A stretch of 64,000 nt of DNA, from contig QQBE01000016.1 in NCBI GenBank assembly GCA_011316235.1, positions 1 to 64,000 on the forward strand. Reading direction: 5' to 3'. The notes beneath the pieces were generated by a model, which ran no database searches, was not told the origin of the DNA, and saw only the letters and a program-made list of their open reading frames with translations. The translations under genes and the position numbers were made by a program. This DNA comes from Mycothermus thermophilus (Eukaryota; Ascomycota; Sordariomycetes; Sordariales; Chaetomiaceae). Below are positions 42,649 to 57,858 of the stretch, in pieces (position 1 is the stretch's first letter; each line of letters begins with the position of its first letter).

Positions 42649-45600
42649 TTTGGATGGGGCGCTCGAATCCTCGAGCAGGCCGTACACGGTCGTCAGCGTG
42701 AAGGCAGGCGAATCGCCACGAAATCGAGGAAAGGCCGGTTTGAGGGCCGCGGTTGGGTTTCTAAGAATGCAGACGCTGAATTGTCAGGTCTGCTCTGCGC
42801 CGATCGCGGTTGAGGCGATTGGTGATTTTTTGTGGGTGTGCGTCTCGAGGTATCGCTGGCTGCGGTGAGTCGGCGGTGACGCAGGGGGTGAGGCGTGATG
42901 CGAAGCTGATGTGAAGGAGTCGCGCGGGTGACGATGTGTGTCGGGGCGACTCGACTCAAACTGTGGATCTCGACCTGTTACTAATTGCTGTTGTGGGGGG
43001 TGGTTGGCGTTGAGATGCAGAGTTGGTGGAAGGAGTCGAAGAGGGTCCCGAGGAGCGGCGGCATGGGCAGCTGTGGTGTTTTAAGGGAGATGGAGGATGA
43101 CGGGGAGTGGACTACAGTAGGTAGGTATGTGGGTCCGGAATGAATTAACTTTCGCAGGACACCAGGGTCGGGTCGGTTTGTTTGACTGCTGCCCACGACA
43201 CACCCACTCCCACTCCTCCCACACCCCACACCCCCCTGGACATCGGTCGGGTCTCAGTTCCCCGGTACCGGTACACGCCTCCCCAGACCCCAGCGTACCA
43301 GCCCAGGGGTCGAGGGGCCGAGGGAGGAGTCAAGTGGTGGGCAAAGAACAATGAAAAGACGTGCTCTGGACTGTACCTGTTCTTACTGTGCCTGTGCCGC
43401 CTAAGGTAGAAAATTGCTGTCTCAGGATCGCTGTGGTCAACGCTGGGGTTTGTCTTGAGGGTCAAGTTGACAAAAGTCGCTGAGTTGTTTGTCGAGTCGA
43501 TGAGAGAAAATCGGGGCATTTGGCGGAGTCCAGGAGGAGAGAGAAGAGCAAGACGACGACAGCCAACGGACCGAAAACCCTGGAGTCCCGCCGGCCGAGC
43601 TCAAGGAGACCACGGGGTAAAATTGCTACCCAAAGAGGATTAGTCGACGGAAAAGGGCCTAATCCTTTTTGGGAAGCATTGATCTGGATGCTTTGGGAAT
43701 TCTTGGGACAGTCATGTGGCCACGGGAAACGGGACTCACAAGCCGTCCGTCACGGTCACGGGGAAGGAAAAACGCTGCAAGCAACGGTCCAGCGCCCTCC
43801 GTTCCTTCCGTTCGGCTCCATGCGAGAAAACCCAAATCCAGGCACCAGCATGCTCGATTGGGCAAGAGGCTCTCAGCAAAACCACAACCGCAACTGCCCC
43901 TTTCGAGCTGCTGCAAGCTCGGTTCCAGTGGTTTGGAAGGAAGCAAGGAAGGGAGCAACCAGGGCAAAACTCACACATACAGTAGTTTGCAGTTTCAGTT
44001 GACAGCATGTGCAACCAACCGGCCAGGTTTGCCATTTGCATCCAATTCCCTCTTCCTTTCACTTTTCGCATGTGTTGTTTTGTCTTGTCTGTTGCTTCGT
44101 TTGTTTCTTCTTGCCATGTGAAAGCAAACAGCTCAGCAAGGCGCTTGCCCGAAACGGCAGCGCATCCGAGGTGATTGCGACTGAGGCATTCGTCAGAAGG
44201 TCCCCGAGGCAGGAGGCAGGAAGGCAGGGCAGCCTTGCGCCCAACGAGCAACGACAATGAGAAAACCCCTGAAGCCAGGTGTAGTCAGGTGCGCGTTTCC
44301 AGGGCCGGGGAGGAAAATGCCTTGGGAGACTTCCCCGCGAATTGCCACCATACACTACTTACTTCGTTACTCCGGACTAGGTGGATCTGGCCCAGACTCA
44401 AGGGTTGCCCTGCACATCACAATCCATCGGGTTACCGATCGGCAGATATGTTTGATCACGAGCCCAACTCCTCATACATTCTAGTATGCCAGTCAGCACA
44501 TTCCCATTCTTCCGAGGATTGCTCTTTGGCGGCCAGGACTGGCTGCTTCCGGTCAGTTGCCAGCGGCAGAGGCAGCAGATTGTGAGGCAAGAGGACCGAA
44601 TGATGGAGGTCATCCCGCAGCAAGGCAAACCGCCCCGTCCAATTGCACAGCTGCCGAATAGGTCTTGGGTGGTGACGAACACGGGCGGGAGTATCGGCTG
44701 GACAACATTTTCTACACTCGACTCGACGCTACGACGAGGTAAAAAAAAGCTTCATCAATCAGAAGCCAGTTCGCTGGGTAAGCGACAAATGGGCGGTGTT
44801 TTGTCGAATCACCGGGCTGCAGCATGTCTTTCTTTGGCTTGTGCTGGCACACAGCCCGGCTTTTGCTCTGCGCTGAGTGGCCCATCCCAGCCCAAGCTGT
44901 TGAGGCGCGCCGTTGACCCATCTCAAGCCCGTCCCCGTGATCGCGTCAGCCAGCATGTGGCTCATCCCCCTTTGCCTCAGCCTTTGCCGCGGCCCGACCT
45001 ACGGCACTTCGAAACAGCGCACCGCGCGCTTGTGGCCGCCAACGAAGGCCGCAAACTGGACCTCAGGGCCGTTGACAGCACAACTCATAGTTGTCGTCAC
45101 CAGCATTCCACATCAGCCGCCCGACATGTGTCTGTGACGAGGTCAGAAGCTGCCTTTCTTGACTGCCTCATTGGCCTCCCGCGCGCACAAAGATGGCAGA
45201 AACTCATCCGGTGATGGTGATGACGGTGATGGCCTCCCCCGCGCGCGCGCCGTTTCGTCATCTTAGGATTTGCTGATCTGATCCGTGCTCGACAGCGTGC
45301 CCCTTTTTCATTTTTGTCCCTCCTTCCCCCACGACCCTTTTTTGTTTGTGTTGGCTTCACTTGTGATGACAGCTGGTGTCCTCCCTCCCCTCACATGACT
45401 GTCTCTCAGGCGTGTGGCTCGGACCAACCAGGACCCAAGCGCAATCTTGGCCCATCTGCGCCAGCGCATCCGGGACGAGCTCCTGGGAACCTACCACCCC
45501 CGCCGGCGCGATCCCCCTGTCAGCGGAAGCACTCCCGGTTGCTGCGCCGGTGTGGGTGTGACGCTGCCGCCTCCTGCCGGGCTGGGGCCAGCTGCGGAGA

Positions 45601-46100
45601 GCCGGCACGCGCAGACCCTTGTTGATGGCTCACGTTGACTTCAGGTTGCACACGCGACACGATAGAACAGCAGGACACAGGTGGGCTGCAGGAGGGATTG
45701 TGTTGAGAGACAAGACAACACAAGGCGATATCCCGCCGCTATGGTTGGGGTGGATGAAGAAGCAACATTTCCTAATAGCAATCATCGTGCAATGGGTTAT
45801 CGCATCCAATCCCATCTCGAAATTCCCATCAGCCGCGACACGGGATTACTTAGATCATGGCGGCATCAATGATCCAGCGTCTTGGTGGGAGAAGGATGGG
45901 TGCGTGGGCTCGGTGGGGGTCGGCTGGTGCGCCATTCCCAGAGCTCTGGGACCGGACGCAAATCGCAAATTGCCTTGCGCCCGGCATGCACCCCGGACTT
46001 TTGGGGCTTCACCTTCATCAAACACAAGTCAACCCCCTGTGATGCGCTGAAGAATCGACTGATCTTCTATCGCAAGAGGAAGGGGCCTTGATATCGAGAG
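42649..46100. other. gene-poor region, part 1 (upstream of the AreA-like gene)
   Basis: Holds the likely promoter of the AreA-like gene, a C-rich block at 43198-43245, and a (CG)n run at about 45239-45252. A 242-codon plus-strand frame at 44486-45214 has no motif, mixed codon use and no splice support; it is not called a gene. Confidence 0.4.
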
Positions 46101-49100
46101 ATAAAATGAAAGGTTCCGGCGGTTTGGGACGCGCAGTCCCAAGCGAGATCGGACTGGGGGGAGAGCAGCAGGAACTTTTTCTTCTCCCTTCAGGATGTTT
46201 GTCACCTGAACACTGGAGGAGATGCGACTGGTCAACTCTACTCTCCCTAAAGGGATAAATAACTGACCATATTATCCATATCCGACAGGTCTCCCGAGGC
46301 ATAATTACTCCAGAGGTAAACCCCAAAATACCCAATACCCAACACAAGGCCAAGCAACAAGCTGCCCAATTTGCGTGCTTTGCTTTACGTGCTTGCAGAT
46401 CCCGCGCATTTGGGAACCCCCACGTCCCCCTTGTCGAGGAGTTGGGTCATTTCACCACACCTCCGGGATTTGTTCTGCCTCAGCCTTTTTTTAACTTAAC
46501 CCCTCATTTCTTTTAGGCAACTCACCTGTTTGAAACAGCAAGCGAGGCCAACGAAACAGGCACGTGGCTGAGAGAGTTTGGGGTTTGGGAGTTGTAAACG
46601 AATGCTACGCAACGCATTGCTTGGGGAGGCTCAGCCTGAAAGAGGAGGTGCTTGAACACATCTCAAGTGACAGCCTCACTCATGGGCAGGAATTCCAGCA
46701 AGAATGGGGGGGGAAGGGGGGGAGGGGGAGCACTTGTCCCGTCACAACATCATCAAGCGCAGCGATCAGCTCCTCCCGCCTGCCCACCTCGGAAATCTGA
46801 CATGCGGGCGGGCAGCTAAGGTAGCTGCCGCCCGCCCGTGAGTCACCCGGATTCTGCCGATCACTTTGTCTTTCTCACCCTCCATTTCTTTCCGCCAAGC
46901 AACAAATGCCGAGCGGCGGACAGCTGCTCCGTCTTCCCCTGGCGACGGTCACCTGGCAGAAGGGAAACGTGAGAAGTGATAGCCAAACGCGTGGCTTGCT
47001 TGGGTGGGTTGCTTGCGGCAGCCAATCACTTGCCGGCGTTGGCGGTGGCACGGTTGGCTGTCAGATTTCGATGTTCAAATACCTAGGTACAGGACAGCAC
47101 AAACACGTGTGTACCCTGGGGAGAAGAGGTGCAGTTGGCGGGTTATTCCGTGAAATGCTTCTGCTGCGCATGAAAGTGATGGTATTTGCTTACTAGTTAA
47201 GAATGGCTTGTTTGAAGATGAGATCGGCAACCTCCTAGGCACAGCGCTGCGGTCCGAGGCAAATCTGCCCGGCCCTGCCTTGGAGCCGACCCGGTCGTTT
47301 GGAGCCGGCTCCGGGGGTGGAAACCGGGGGTGGGGTCTTCACCTGGTCCGGCCCGAGCTAGGGGTTGCTCTGCCGAGGCCGTCCGGCTTTTTTGGCTCAG
47401 ACACGCATTGTAGTGTGAGTTGGCATTTGGACTCAAGGGGGATGCGAAGTCCGAGGCATCCCGAATAGTGTGAAGGAGGGTATGATTGAAGTTGCTTTCA
47501 CGGTTTCTCTCGCTCTCTCTAGAAAAACATCCCTTTGGTCAATGTCATTCTCACAGTCACTTCTCAGATCTATATACTCCGTAGGATGTGTGTGTCAATG
47601 CTGCTATCCGACAAGCAAGGGTCTTGGAAACACAGCATCCTGCAACCAGAGTACCCGATCTTTACGACGGAGTGCGTGCAGATGTACATACGAAGATCAG
47701 CAAATAGCTGTGGCATGCGTATATGCGACGTCATGCGAGTGGCCGTCGGGGTTGTGGGACGGTGCAGGTTACACGATTGGAATGGATCGGAACCAAAGTC
47801 TCAGGAATGGGAGAGCAGAGTTAGGGTTGAAAACCTTGTCAAAGCGGGCGGTTCTCAGCAAGTATGTACATACCTACCGGTATACCCTTCATATAAGGGA
47901 TCTCGGATGCTTATGTCAAACATATCTTAGCTAAGACTACCTCTCTATTTTGAGAGATAGATGATATCTACCACGTCCGGTGACCCCGTGTTTGGTACCA
48001 CAGGTCCGAGTGTGTAATGTATGTATGTACAAACTGACTTTCGGAGGGCGCTCCGGCCGATGCCATTGGCTCGGCTCGATGCATCCTAGGTACTACATAG
48101 CATACTGCGTATACCTCCGTATCACCAGTCTGACACCTTCCCGTCACCTGGCTGTCATGGTTCTGGGAAATACATACTTTGCAAATACAGGCGACTCGGC
48201 ATTCACCATGTATCCTCCTATATTTTTCCCCTTCAATGTCAGACCGAGATCCCACGTTTTGTCCCCGGGTATCTACATCGGGATCGGGAATGATGACGGG
48301 TATGCGCCTTATCTAGGATGTGAACAAGGCAAACGATCCTTCTGCTCGGCCGTAAGTCAATTGTACGGTCATTATGGGGCCCGGGTACATTTACCAGCTG
48401 ACATAGCTAACATACCTCTATCTGTCTGCCACTTCACCCATCCCCAGCTGAACAGGTGGGTACCTGGTATCTGCTTGCTTGCCCCAGCTCCCGCATACCT
48501 TACATGCCCGTGATCTGTCGTGTAAGTGCCCTGCATCCAAACTTTCTACATCTCCTTCTCCTGGACCTGGAAAACAGCACCGCGTGTACCCGTCCTGCGG
48601 TATCCCGTAACACCGCGGCACGTACTAATACTCACCCTGTACCCCTGCAAGCGTGGGGGAGGGGGGCATACTAGCTCGCGCGTAACCGTACAGCTATACG
48701 GAAGTTATCCCAGCACTAGCTACGGACATGTTACACAGCCCTGCTCGGCTGCTCGGAAGACGGAAAGGATATACGTACTCCATACTCCGTACTTTTTATC
48801 CGTCCGGGACTTGCAGCAACAGCGTCCGCGTCCGCGTCCACGTCAAACCAGGGTGGGATATCGAGATTAGCGAAGCGGACAAGGCGGCCGCCGCCCGACC
48901 CGGCCTGGCTCGGCGTGGGTTTACACCCAGAGACCTTTGCGCGGGGACGAGATAGATACACAGTAGAAGGTTTCGCGGGGAAGGAAGAGGTTTCGGCCGA
49001 GTCTCACCGAGATCGACGAAACAGAGATGACAGGAATCCAAACTCGCTACGACGGAAAGTAGAGAGAAAAAAAGGAACGTGCCTACAAGCACCAGTATCG

Positions 49101-50000
49101 GGATGGGGAAAAGGGAGTTGGTTCAGCTGCAATCGTGGATCATGTTTCAAGCAGGGCAGATCTTCCGTTCCTCACAGTCACGCCCTGCGCAAAGGACGTC
49201 GCAGGGTTACTTACCTATTCATCACACACATTGTGGATGTACGACGTGTCGTGGCAAGGTGGTTTTACGTCCTACTGCGAAGACGTTGTTTCCACCACCA
49301 CGCAAGCAGTGCGACCACAGGATCACTCACGAAGAGAATAGTAGTGGTGGTGCCATTCACAAGCCAAAAAGCAGGTGCACAGCGAGGTGAAGCAAAGGTG
49401 AGTCGGAACTCGCAGCCGAATATGCCGCAGCCAATCAAGCTGTCGGTAGTTGTCACCCGCCGCTCGGTTTGGAATGGCCGTTGATTTTCGGAGTTATAAT
49501 ACATAGAGCCGGGTAGGATCGTCTACGGGAAGTGACACCGACAGAGCTTGTTCCCGTGCCATAACCAAAACCGTACGTCGTAGTGTAGTAGACGTTCCAT
49601 TCTTCAATCGGCTTCTGAAATCCGATGGATCTCGGAGCGGGCGCCAAGCTTGACAGTTTGGAGGCCCAACGTCTCTCTTGCAACCGTTGGCTTGCCGAGT
49701 CCGTGCGGTCGGGAAAGACGGAGTCGACTACCGAAACGCATGTTTGGCGTACGTAATCTCGCCGGGGTCGTTGCTGGGACGGTAGCAGTGGTAGTGTAGA
49801 CGGGTGTACGGGCGTACGTACGTATGTATGTACATTGCAGAAAGGCGAGATGCTCGCCTACGCAGGTGATGGGTTTTGACCGCATTCCCGTCCGTAGGAT
49901 AAGGTGGTGAAGGAACGGGGTATTGTTGGTTCATGCTGTCAAGGGGTGTTGGTTCTGACCTTAGGACTACGGAGATTCCATAGTCCTCCCCGAGGGTATA
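46101..50000. other. gene-poor region, part 2
   Basis: G-run cluster at 46706-46728, GTATGTATGTAC at 48019-48030, and a GTACGTACGTATGTATGTAC motif near 49813-49833. No coding signal that I can support. Confidence 0.4.
46706..46728 (+). other. G-quadruplex-prone tract
   Basis: Runs of eight, seven and five G separated by AA and A. Confidence 0.65.
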
Positions 50001-53000
50001 GCAACATCATGAGAGCGCATGCTTGACCGGATGATTTTGACATGTGCTTATGACCCTCCATGCAACCCCGGTGAGCTATCTAGTGTTCCCCTGACTCAAC
50101 AACGGCTATTTCCATTGAATCTAAATAATGGAACTGTCCGAAGCTTTGACAATACCTCCCATATAGCAGCAGCTTCTTATGATCCGGGGAGCGCATCCCT
50201 CTCAAACCCGGGGCTCAATCACACCCCCAGTCCACCGTTTCTCTCCCCGCAATCCCGTGCCGCCGTCCGGGTGAAATAACCGGGCCCAAGCCTGACCTCC
50301 CATCGCCGGTGTCAAAAAAAGGGAAGTCAATTTACCCGGCACGTGCAAAAAAGAAGAGCGTGTCATCGGATCGTTGCGGTCTCTGGTGTTTGTGGTTTCT
50401 CTGAACCCCAACCCCTGTCTGCAGATGGAGATCTGGCGGTTTTCCAGAACTTCGATTGCGGAGTCCATCTCCACCCCCGGCATCCCGGCTCCAAAACAGA
50501 ACAACCCCCGTCTTTTTTTTTTTTTTTCTTAACGCCGGAGGAGGGCCCGTGAAAATTTCGAGGGCTCGCGCTTCGGCCCAACATCCCCCTTTTGGGTCGA
50601 CTTTGGACGGGCCGAATCCCCAGGGAAAGGGTCCGTTACAACCGCAAAGTCTGCCTCCGGTTTTTTCTATTTGTTTTATTTGTTTCGTAGAGGTTTTAGA
50701 GAGAGGGTCCTGCACTGATTGACCACCCCCCGTAGAGACGTACTGTAGAGAAGACACGCTATGTTGAGGTGGTTGGGACGAACCACTGATGTGGCAGCGC
50801 CAGCAACCAAACAAACTGCAGAGGCTGTCGGGTGGACCAGCTGCAGCGCAGCAAGGTGTGGACAGCCCTCACCGTCGCCAACGCACCACACACCTGTCCA
50901 CGTGTAAGGAACTATTTCCGTATGACAGCATGACTTGCAGCTCTTGATGACATCAAGCAATGTTCATGGGTGTGTCTGGCCCCAAAACACCATGGCAATC
51001 AGCTGCTCCATCAACAAAACATCTGCCGAGCAGAGCGCTTCCTTGCCCGGTGGACACCGAGGAGGGAGGGGGTAGGAGGAGACTCCAGCGAGCATGTGCT
51101 TGTTTTTCCCCTCACACCTCCACTGTAGAACAATTGGTGTTTTTTTTTCAGCCATTTTTTCAAGGTATTTTTGTGCCCCTGGTCGAGCGAAGATCAACGT
51201 CAACAAAACAGCCTGTGCGTAAACCAGACGGTCCGTTTCACCCCCCAGCTAGCTACGGACCGCTGCGTTAGGGCTAGCAGCAAGAAATCCTTCGCCCGGC
51301 CTCACCGCCGGTGAGCTGGTGCAGTCTCCGGTGTCCTCTGTCGGCCAAGCGAAGCCGGCGCCGGCGCCCGCACTTGGCTGCGTTTCGCCTGCGTTAGGAT
51401 GGACGGGTAGAAGATGCCGTTTTGCGTTTTTACTCATACCGCCTCTACACGTAGTTGTTGTCCCTCGTTTTGTCTCATGCATCTTTGACGCGGGAAGTGT
51501 TCGGGATCAGATGCAAAATTAGCGGTTCGCCTAGGACGACAGAGACGGCGTCGTGATCAGCATTGTCTAATCCGGCAGAGCATGAAAATGTCATTGATGA
51601 GGTCATTAGCTCTTTCGCAATGCTTGGCCCAAGCTCAGGTAGCTCTCCTAGAGCCGAACCGAGGTCACCGTCTGATGGTCTTCAACTTGTGATGCCCGGA
51701 TTTCTCTACACTACAGTAAGTGATCCTTGTGATGGCATTCAGAGCATGTGGGAAAGAGAAAACTGTACGGGGATGTGCTCCTAGATCATATGCAAATGCA
51801 TCCTCATCGGGCCTCTTCGGAATCTTGAACCCCCAAGCATTGCGCTAACAAACTTTGAGGCGGGGATGGGTGCTGTACCAGGGATGAAGTCTCTGCCGTC
51901 CATGTCTGCTAGAATTTAGCTATTTTTTATTTTATTTTATTTTATTTTTATTTTTATTTTTTTTCTTTCCGTGTATAAGCAATTAGATCCGCAACCCCTC
52001 TCTTCAAGTATCCAGGTACACTTCGGCACTGGTTCACCCGCGGGGTGTGAGTTGTCTGTCTCCATCATGAGCCCTTGAAGATTCACTCCTCCCCGGCGGC
52101 GGCTTCCATTGCCGAAGCCAGCTCTTCCCACGTCCAGCGGATGAAGATGGCTTGGCATCCGGGGAGGACGCAACCGTGGCATTGCCTGTCAATGAACGAC
52201 GGGACGGCATCCAGACATTGCGAGAGAGCGGATGACAAGTCTGCTTTTGCTGTCCGCTACCGTTGATGGTTGTTGTACGGTGAAAGTTGTCAAATGTCAG
52301 AACGGGACGCTGACGAGGTTAGGTTTGCCCGGTTGCCGAGTTGATACGGTCAACCGTCTCTGCATACAAACCTTGGTAGTACAGTAGTTATTACTCGCAG
52401 CGGTGGAGCTGGATTCTCAAGGCCTAGGTGGAAGAGCCAGAACATGAGGCTGACTCTCCTTACAAGGCGGATTTGTGTTGAGTTGTCCACTCAGCTTTCA
52501 CTTGCGAGGTCGGATAGGCGGAATATCCACCTCAGAGGACTACCTACACAGTGGTTACGTGAACCCCCGTCCACCACAGAACCTTCATCAAGTCTCGCGC
52601 TGCAACATTGTCAACACTAAGTTCTGCACGCCGCCCTAGAAACTCGTGTTATATCCGTAGACCCTAGTTAGTGTAGCCCTTCTGTCCGTCATCTGCCCGC
52701 ATAAGCGGTCCGCCAATGCGGCGGCAGTACGCAATTCCTTACTGGCGGCGACGCCGTTGTTGGGACCGTTGCACTTTGTTGGCTGGGGCTGAGTGGTGGA
52801 CGTGGCCTGGAGCCAAAACGCATGAAACCGACGGTCACAAGGCAAGCTAGTTTCTCGCCCTGTGCAAGCGAGGGATAAGGTGAGAGCAGTTTTCTCTTCT
52901 CGGACAACCAGTGCTAACGAATGGATTGTGTCTTGGACGACGGCTTGGGATTCGAATGCATGCATGTCTTAGCGCTCACCGCTAGAATTGCACTTGGCCC

Positions 53001-54000
53001 GGCTAGTCAGTAGGGCGTCTGGGACGGACACGGGAAGAGGGGCGGTTGATGCACACCACCACCACGGTCGAACATGAGTGCTGTCTGGATGGATGTACTG
53101 TACCTAGTAGACCTAGACAAAGGTGGGCATCAGACTACCCTAAGCGCCCACGAGAAAAGAGTTTGTCTGTATGTACATGACAACTCCTTCTCTTCAACCC
53201 CCACTGTTCCAAATATTCCCATAGAGTAAAAGAGGGTGTGCTGCTGAGACCCCAAAGCCCTTAACAGCCGCTCCAGCGTTCGCCGCGTGTAAAACCCCCA
53301 AGTCAGGGGATTGCCAACTGGCCTCGGCATCTTTGCCCGTGACCACCTCAATCTCGTTGAAGAATTTCGACACCTACCTACGACTCTTACCATCCACCCG
53401 TCAGGCGGGCCATATCTTTCTTTCTTATTTGCCTACCGCACCACATGGGTTTTCTGCATTTTCTAGCCGCAGCAAACACTGCATGCGCAAGATGCTGGGG
53501 AGAATCTCCCGATTAAAGTGCACAAGGCGCGGGGCACGGGGTCATTGCTCTCCGTATATCCAGAGTTTTTCACCATCTTCCACCGGGCCCAGGATTGATT
53601 GGTAGAGCGCACGGGAACGGTCGGCATGTGAGCACCTAGGTACATACCTGAAGGCACCTCTTACTGCCTGAAGATGCTGTAGCCCAGCACGGGCGCTGGT
53701 CGGGCGGCCGGAGGTTCGACGATGAGCTCCAACGGCGGCAAAAGACTTTCACTCCTCCTGCCGCCCGTTGCGAACCTGGAAAGCGTAGGTCAGGTACTGT
53801 GAAGCAGTAGGTTCGGAGCTGACATTGCCGCCGTGCCGCGCCACTCGTCACTCCGGGTCATGTGCACCTTTCCAAAACCACAGCATCTCAGGCAGCGATG
53901 GCTTTGCTGCCGCGCCACGCCCGACGGGACAGAGATAGCAACACCATCACCACCACCACTTACAAACCCAGAATCCTGATGAGGTGGTTAGCGTTGAGGT
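50001..54000. other. gene-poor region, part 3
   Basis: Poly-T at about 50513-50527, a TTTTA-type low-complexity tract at 51921-51964, and a CCTAGGTACATACC motif at 53635-53648. Nothing gene-like found on either strand. Confidence 0.4.
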
Positions 54001-56110
54001 GTGCTGTCTCGGCTCGTCGGCTGGCTGGCCGGTTCCTTACGAGGAAGCGCTCTACCTATTCTCGGGATTTACGAAGCCTCAGCCCCCTTCGATGATAAGG
54101 CATCATGAGATTGCCAGCACAGCATCTAGAGCGGCAGGACATGGGGATTGAGATGGTCAAGTGACGATGCGATGCTGCACTTACAGGCGGCTCGGCGTTG
54201 GGACGCTGGGAGGGCTGGCAGTGGTTGGAGAGTGGGGGAAAGAGGGTTGACCAACCACGGCCGACGAACCCAATTTTATTTTTATTTTTATTTTTCTTTT
54301 TGAGCAACCTTTTACCGTTATGTCGTTGTTGTCTGACCACGAAAGCCCTTCATCGTTGCTTAATAATAATAAGACGAGGTTTAACGGTTCAGTGAGGTGC
54401 TTTGACTCAACGGCGACGGCAGAGGGTCCGGGCGTTTTCGTTGCTTCCTTGGATCGGTATCACACCGGTTGGCTGGGATGGCCACAACGAAGGAATTATC
54501 GGTCCGTCTTTGGGATGTTGGTGGTAGGTTTTGAACACCCAAAGACGTTGATTATGGGGTGATTTGGAATAACCGAGCAACGGCCAGGTCGCTCGGTCGG
54601 CCGGGTTGTGTCTCTGATGCCCGACTCCGTATAATCCCGGAGAGTTTAAGTGACAGACAAATATCAAGACAAGTTGGGTATCTTCAACCCACGTGGTTGA
54701 GGGTGCAGGACTTTTGGGACCCTTGAGTCGTCTGATGCTTGAAGCTCGGTCGGACATCTTCGGGACAATGGCGGTCCAAAGTGACTCCCGAGACCGAGTT
54801 CACTGTGAAGTTGTCTTGCATCAGATAATTTCGCTCCCGGAGCGAGATGACCATGGCTACGGCGGTCCGATTGCCGAGTTCCAAAGTACAGGACATACGT
54901 ACCATAGACAATTCGAGAAGTCATTCTACGTATGTACATATCTCTGTTTGTAGTGCGGACCTGGTCTTTAGCTGCATCGCTGACGGAACAAGCTTCGGCT
55001 AACCCTTCAGGCTGATATCGAAAATCTGGGGAAGCTGGGGAAAGTTCCTGGAGAAGCGCTGCGTCGTAGCTGCGGTTGAGTGGGCCGTTGGACTCCTGGG
55101 TTGTTCAGCCCCTGAACAACACCCGTTTAAAGCTCACGTTTGAGTGACGATGGTCACGATCCAGCCGCTGCTCACATTCTCATCTCCAAGGTTCCAACCT
55201 AGCTACATACCTCAACGAAACACGGAAACACGCTGGAAATGAGATCGTTATGGTACAACAACCGCACAACAGCGGAAACCCCATTCGGCCGAAGCCGACA
55301 GAAGTGCGCACAGACAAGAGAGTTGCACGGCGAGCCGCATGCGATCGAGTTGATCAAGCATCGTCCTCGATGCTGCGGGCGGACAATCTCAGACATTGTT
55401 CTAGCTGTGTTGCTGACACTCTTCTCATCTTTGAGGAAACACAAATGGCGATGAATGATCCCATGCGTACTCCCAGCGCAGCCCATTACTTCGAGAAAAG
55501 GAGCACAAAACGCTGACCGGCTCTACATTTTCTCCCCGATGCGCATCACTTGCCATTTCTCACTGGTACTATTACTTGGCCTAACCCGGCCTCTCCTAGC
55601 GGCTGGGCTCTTGTAAGCCAAAGAGTCTCACGGTCAGCCCGAACCCGACATCAGCCTCACCTATTATCCAGCAGCGCAAGCCTCGAGGATATATTACCTT
55701 CCCACCCTCCCCTGACATGGATTGTCGTTTCGTGCGACCTTATTCGAAGCCAGATACATCGGCAATCAACGTTTCCGCACAAATCATGAGGCGAACGAGG
55801 CTACGTACCAGGTCGTGAGGGAGCTCAGCTGGACCTAGGTGTGTGTAGTTCCCGGCCTCGAAACCACCGGCTGACCCGTCCCGGTGTAGACAGACATCAT
55901 CATCACACATCACAGCAGGAACCGAATCTCCCGACCGCGACACAGCGGGAGCTTATAGTTTCACAAACCCGTTCATCGGTTCTCATTTACGAGCTGGCCG
56001 TCGACGTCGTGTCACTCCTGCCTCCGATCTGCTCTTGGGTACACAACGCTGTCTGTCCTCACGCGGGAGCTGAACCAGTAGGGTAAGCAAGTATGTATGT
56101 ATGTAGCCTT

Positions 56111-56128
56111 CTGCTGCTGCTGCTGCTG
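56111..56128. repeat. CTG trinucleotide repeat
   Basis: Six CTG units followed by an interrupted continuation (TTGCTG). Confidence 0.85.
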
Positions 56129-57858
56129 TTGCTGCGGATTACAAATGGCCTCATCTTTCTCCCTCCCTGTGTCTTGCTTGAACTCCTCCGTGCCGCTGTG
56201 CATACATGCCACGGGGCGCACGGAAGGGAATGTGTGTGTGACCCCAGAACTCATGTCCCACGGGGATCCGAGAAGCATATTACACAGCATACTGCTCTCA
56301 TGTCCTCATCAACGCCGCTGCGAGCTGGTTAGTTCAGGGGGAAGAGTCGGAGGAGCGTTGCACGGCGCGGGAGGCGCAGGGTCACTGGGTCGAGGTCTCG
56401 GTCCCGGGGAGGTTTTTGGGTTGTTGGCGGGTTGGTTTGGGTGGTCGTAAACGGGCCGGCGGTCGAGACAACTGCTGGTAGGGAGTTATTAAAAGAAGGC
56501 TGTTGTTGCAGGCAGCAGAGACAGCTGGGTTTGATCCAAGCGTTGTTGGGTAGGTATAGGTTGTGATGTTAAGTCTCGGCGGGGACGTTGACGATAACTC
56601 TCGCAGCCCTCCTGACAACGGGAAGTAGGACGTGGCTTCGGGGTGGCGTCTGGGGATTGGCAAAGGTGTCGTCTGACCTCAGCACTCAGACGACATCGCA
56701 GGCCCCCTGACCTGACTGATGACCTCCTTTACCAAAGGTCTGATCTTCCGGGGAAGCTTCCCGGACCACATCAGCGAGAGAATAATAGGAGCAATAGCTA
56801 TAGGTAGTGTAGAGATGCACGCTGACACTCCCTGGTCAGCGGCCTCGGACCGTTCCTCAACTGAACACCACAACTGCCGGGGGGGCCATCAGCACGAAAT
56901 CTGACTCGCAAGTGATCTGGGGTACGGAGGTTGGTGGTCAGAGTAAGACTCGCATCCCCTATCCCTTGGTACCTAGTTATTTCGAGGGTACATACAAGTT
57001 CCCGTGCCAGCGTTCACGTTGCGCGGTCGCACGCACCGGGAATCTGACCGGCGCACCGCCAATGGGAACGCTTGCCGGACTTGGGGGGGAGGAGGCTCGG
57101 TGAGATGCTTCGCCGCAAGCCTGCTGAAGATGTGTACGTGGGCGGAACACGGCCAATGGGGGCTGAGACGTCCGCGGAGAGAGAGAGACATAATTCCATA
57201 TTCCGGCACTGATATCAAATGGTTTCATAGAGGATCCGAACTTCTATGGCCTTCGTTGTGTTCCAGTGAAGCATATGGATATAGGAGATTGTAGTATTGG
57301 TTGGGTTACAGACTGCATCTGTCTCGGGGCATGGTCAGCCTCCATGCGAACCGAGCAACGAGATATCCCAGACTTTTTGTTTTTCTTTTAAAAAACGATT
57401 TTATCTCGAAAACTTATTATTTCCACGGCCCGTCTGTCTGGATCACCATCACCTGCTTAGCTGGACAAACCCAGCGTTTCGCCTCGACCAGACCAAACGG
57501 ACGCACCGTTCTCCCATCACTCATCCTCCTTCTCTTTCTCGTTAGAAACCCCTTCTCAACCACCCGACCCCATCCCGCCTCCCCAAAACCTATCACCCCT
57601 CTTCAGACCTCACCAACCCCTCCCAGCCCAAACAAGGCCCATGATCGTTACCATAAACCATGATCATGACCGCCACCCATTCAGCAGCCCCACATGATCT
57701 AGAGGCTGTCAAAAAGCCCCAAACGAACGTGACTTCGGGCGCAGGCACAGGCTAAATGGGCCGGATAAATTCAACAGGTACCCTGACCCTGACCGGCGGG
57801 TGTGGATGGGACAACGAAGCGCGCGGCGGCGCGGCTGTACAGGCGCAGCTGACGGCTC

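Noticed and set aside
44486..45214. 242-codon plus-strand ORF
   Set aside because: No motif, mixed codon use and no splice or homology support; an open frame of this length can occur by chance in GC-rich DNA.
46018..46353. Overlapping minus-strand ORFs of up to 111 codons
   Set aside because: No coding signal or intron logic.
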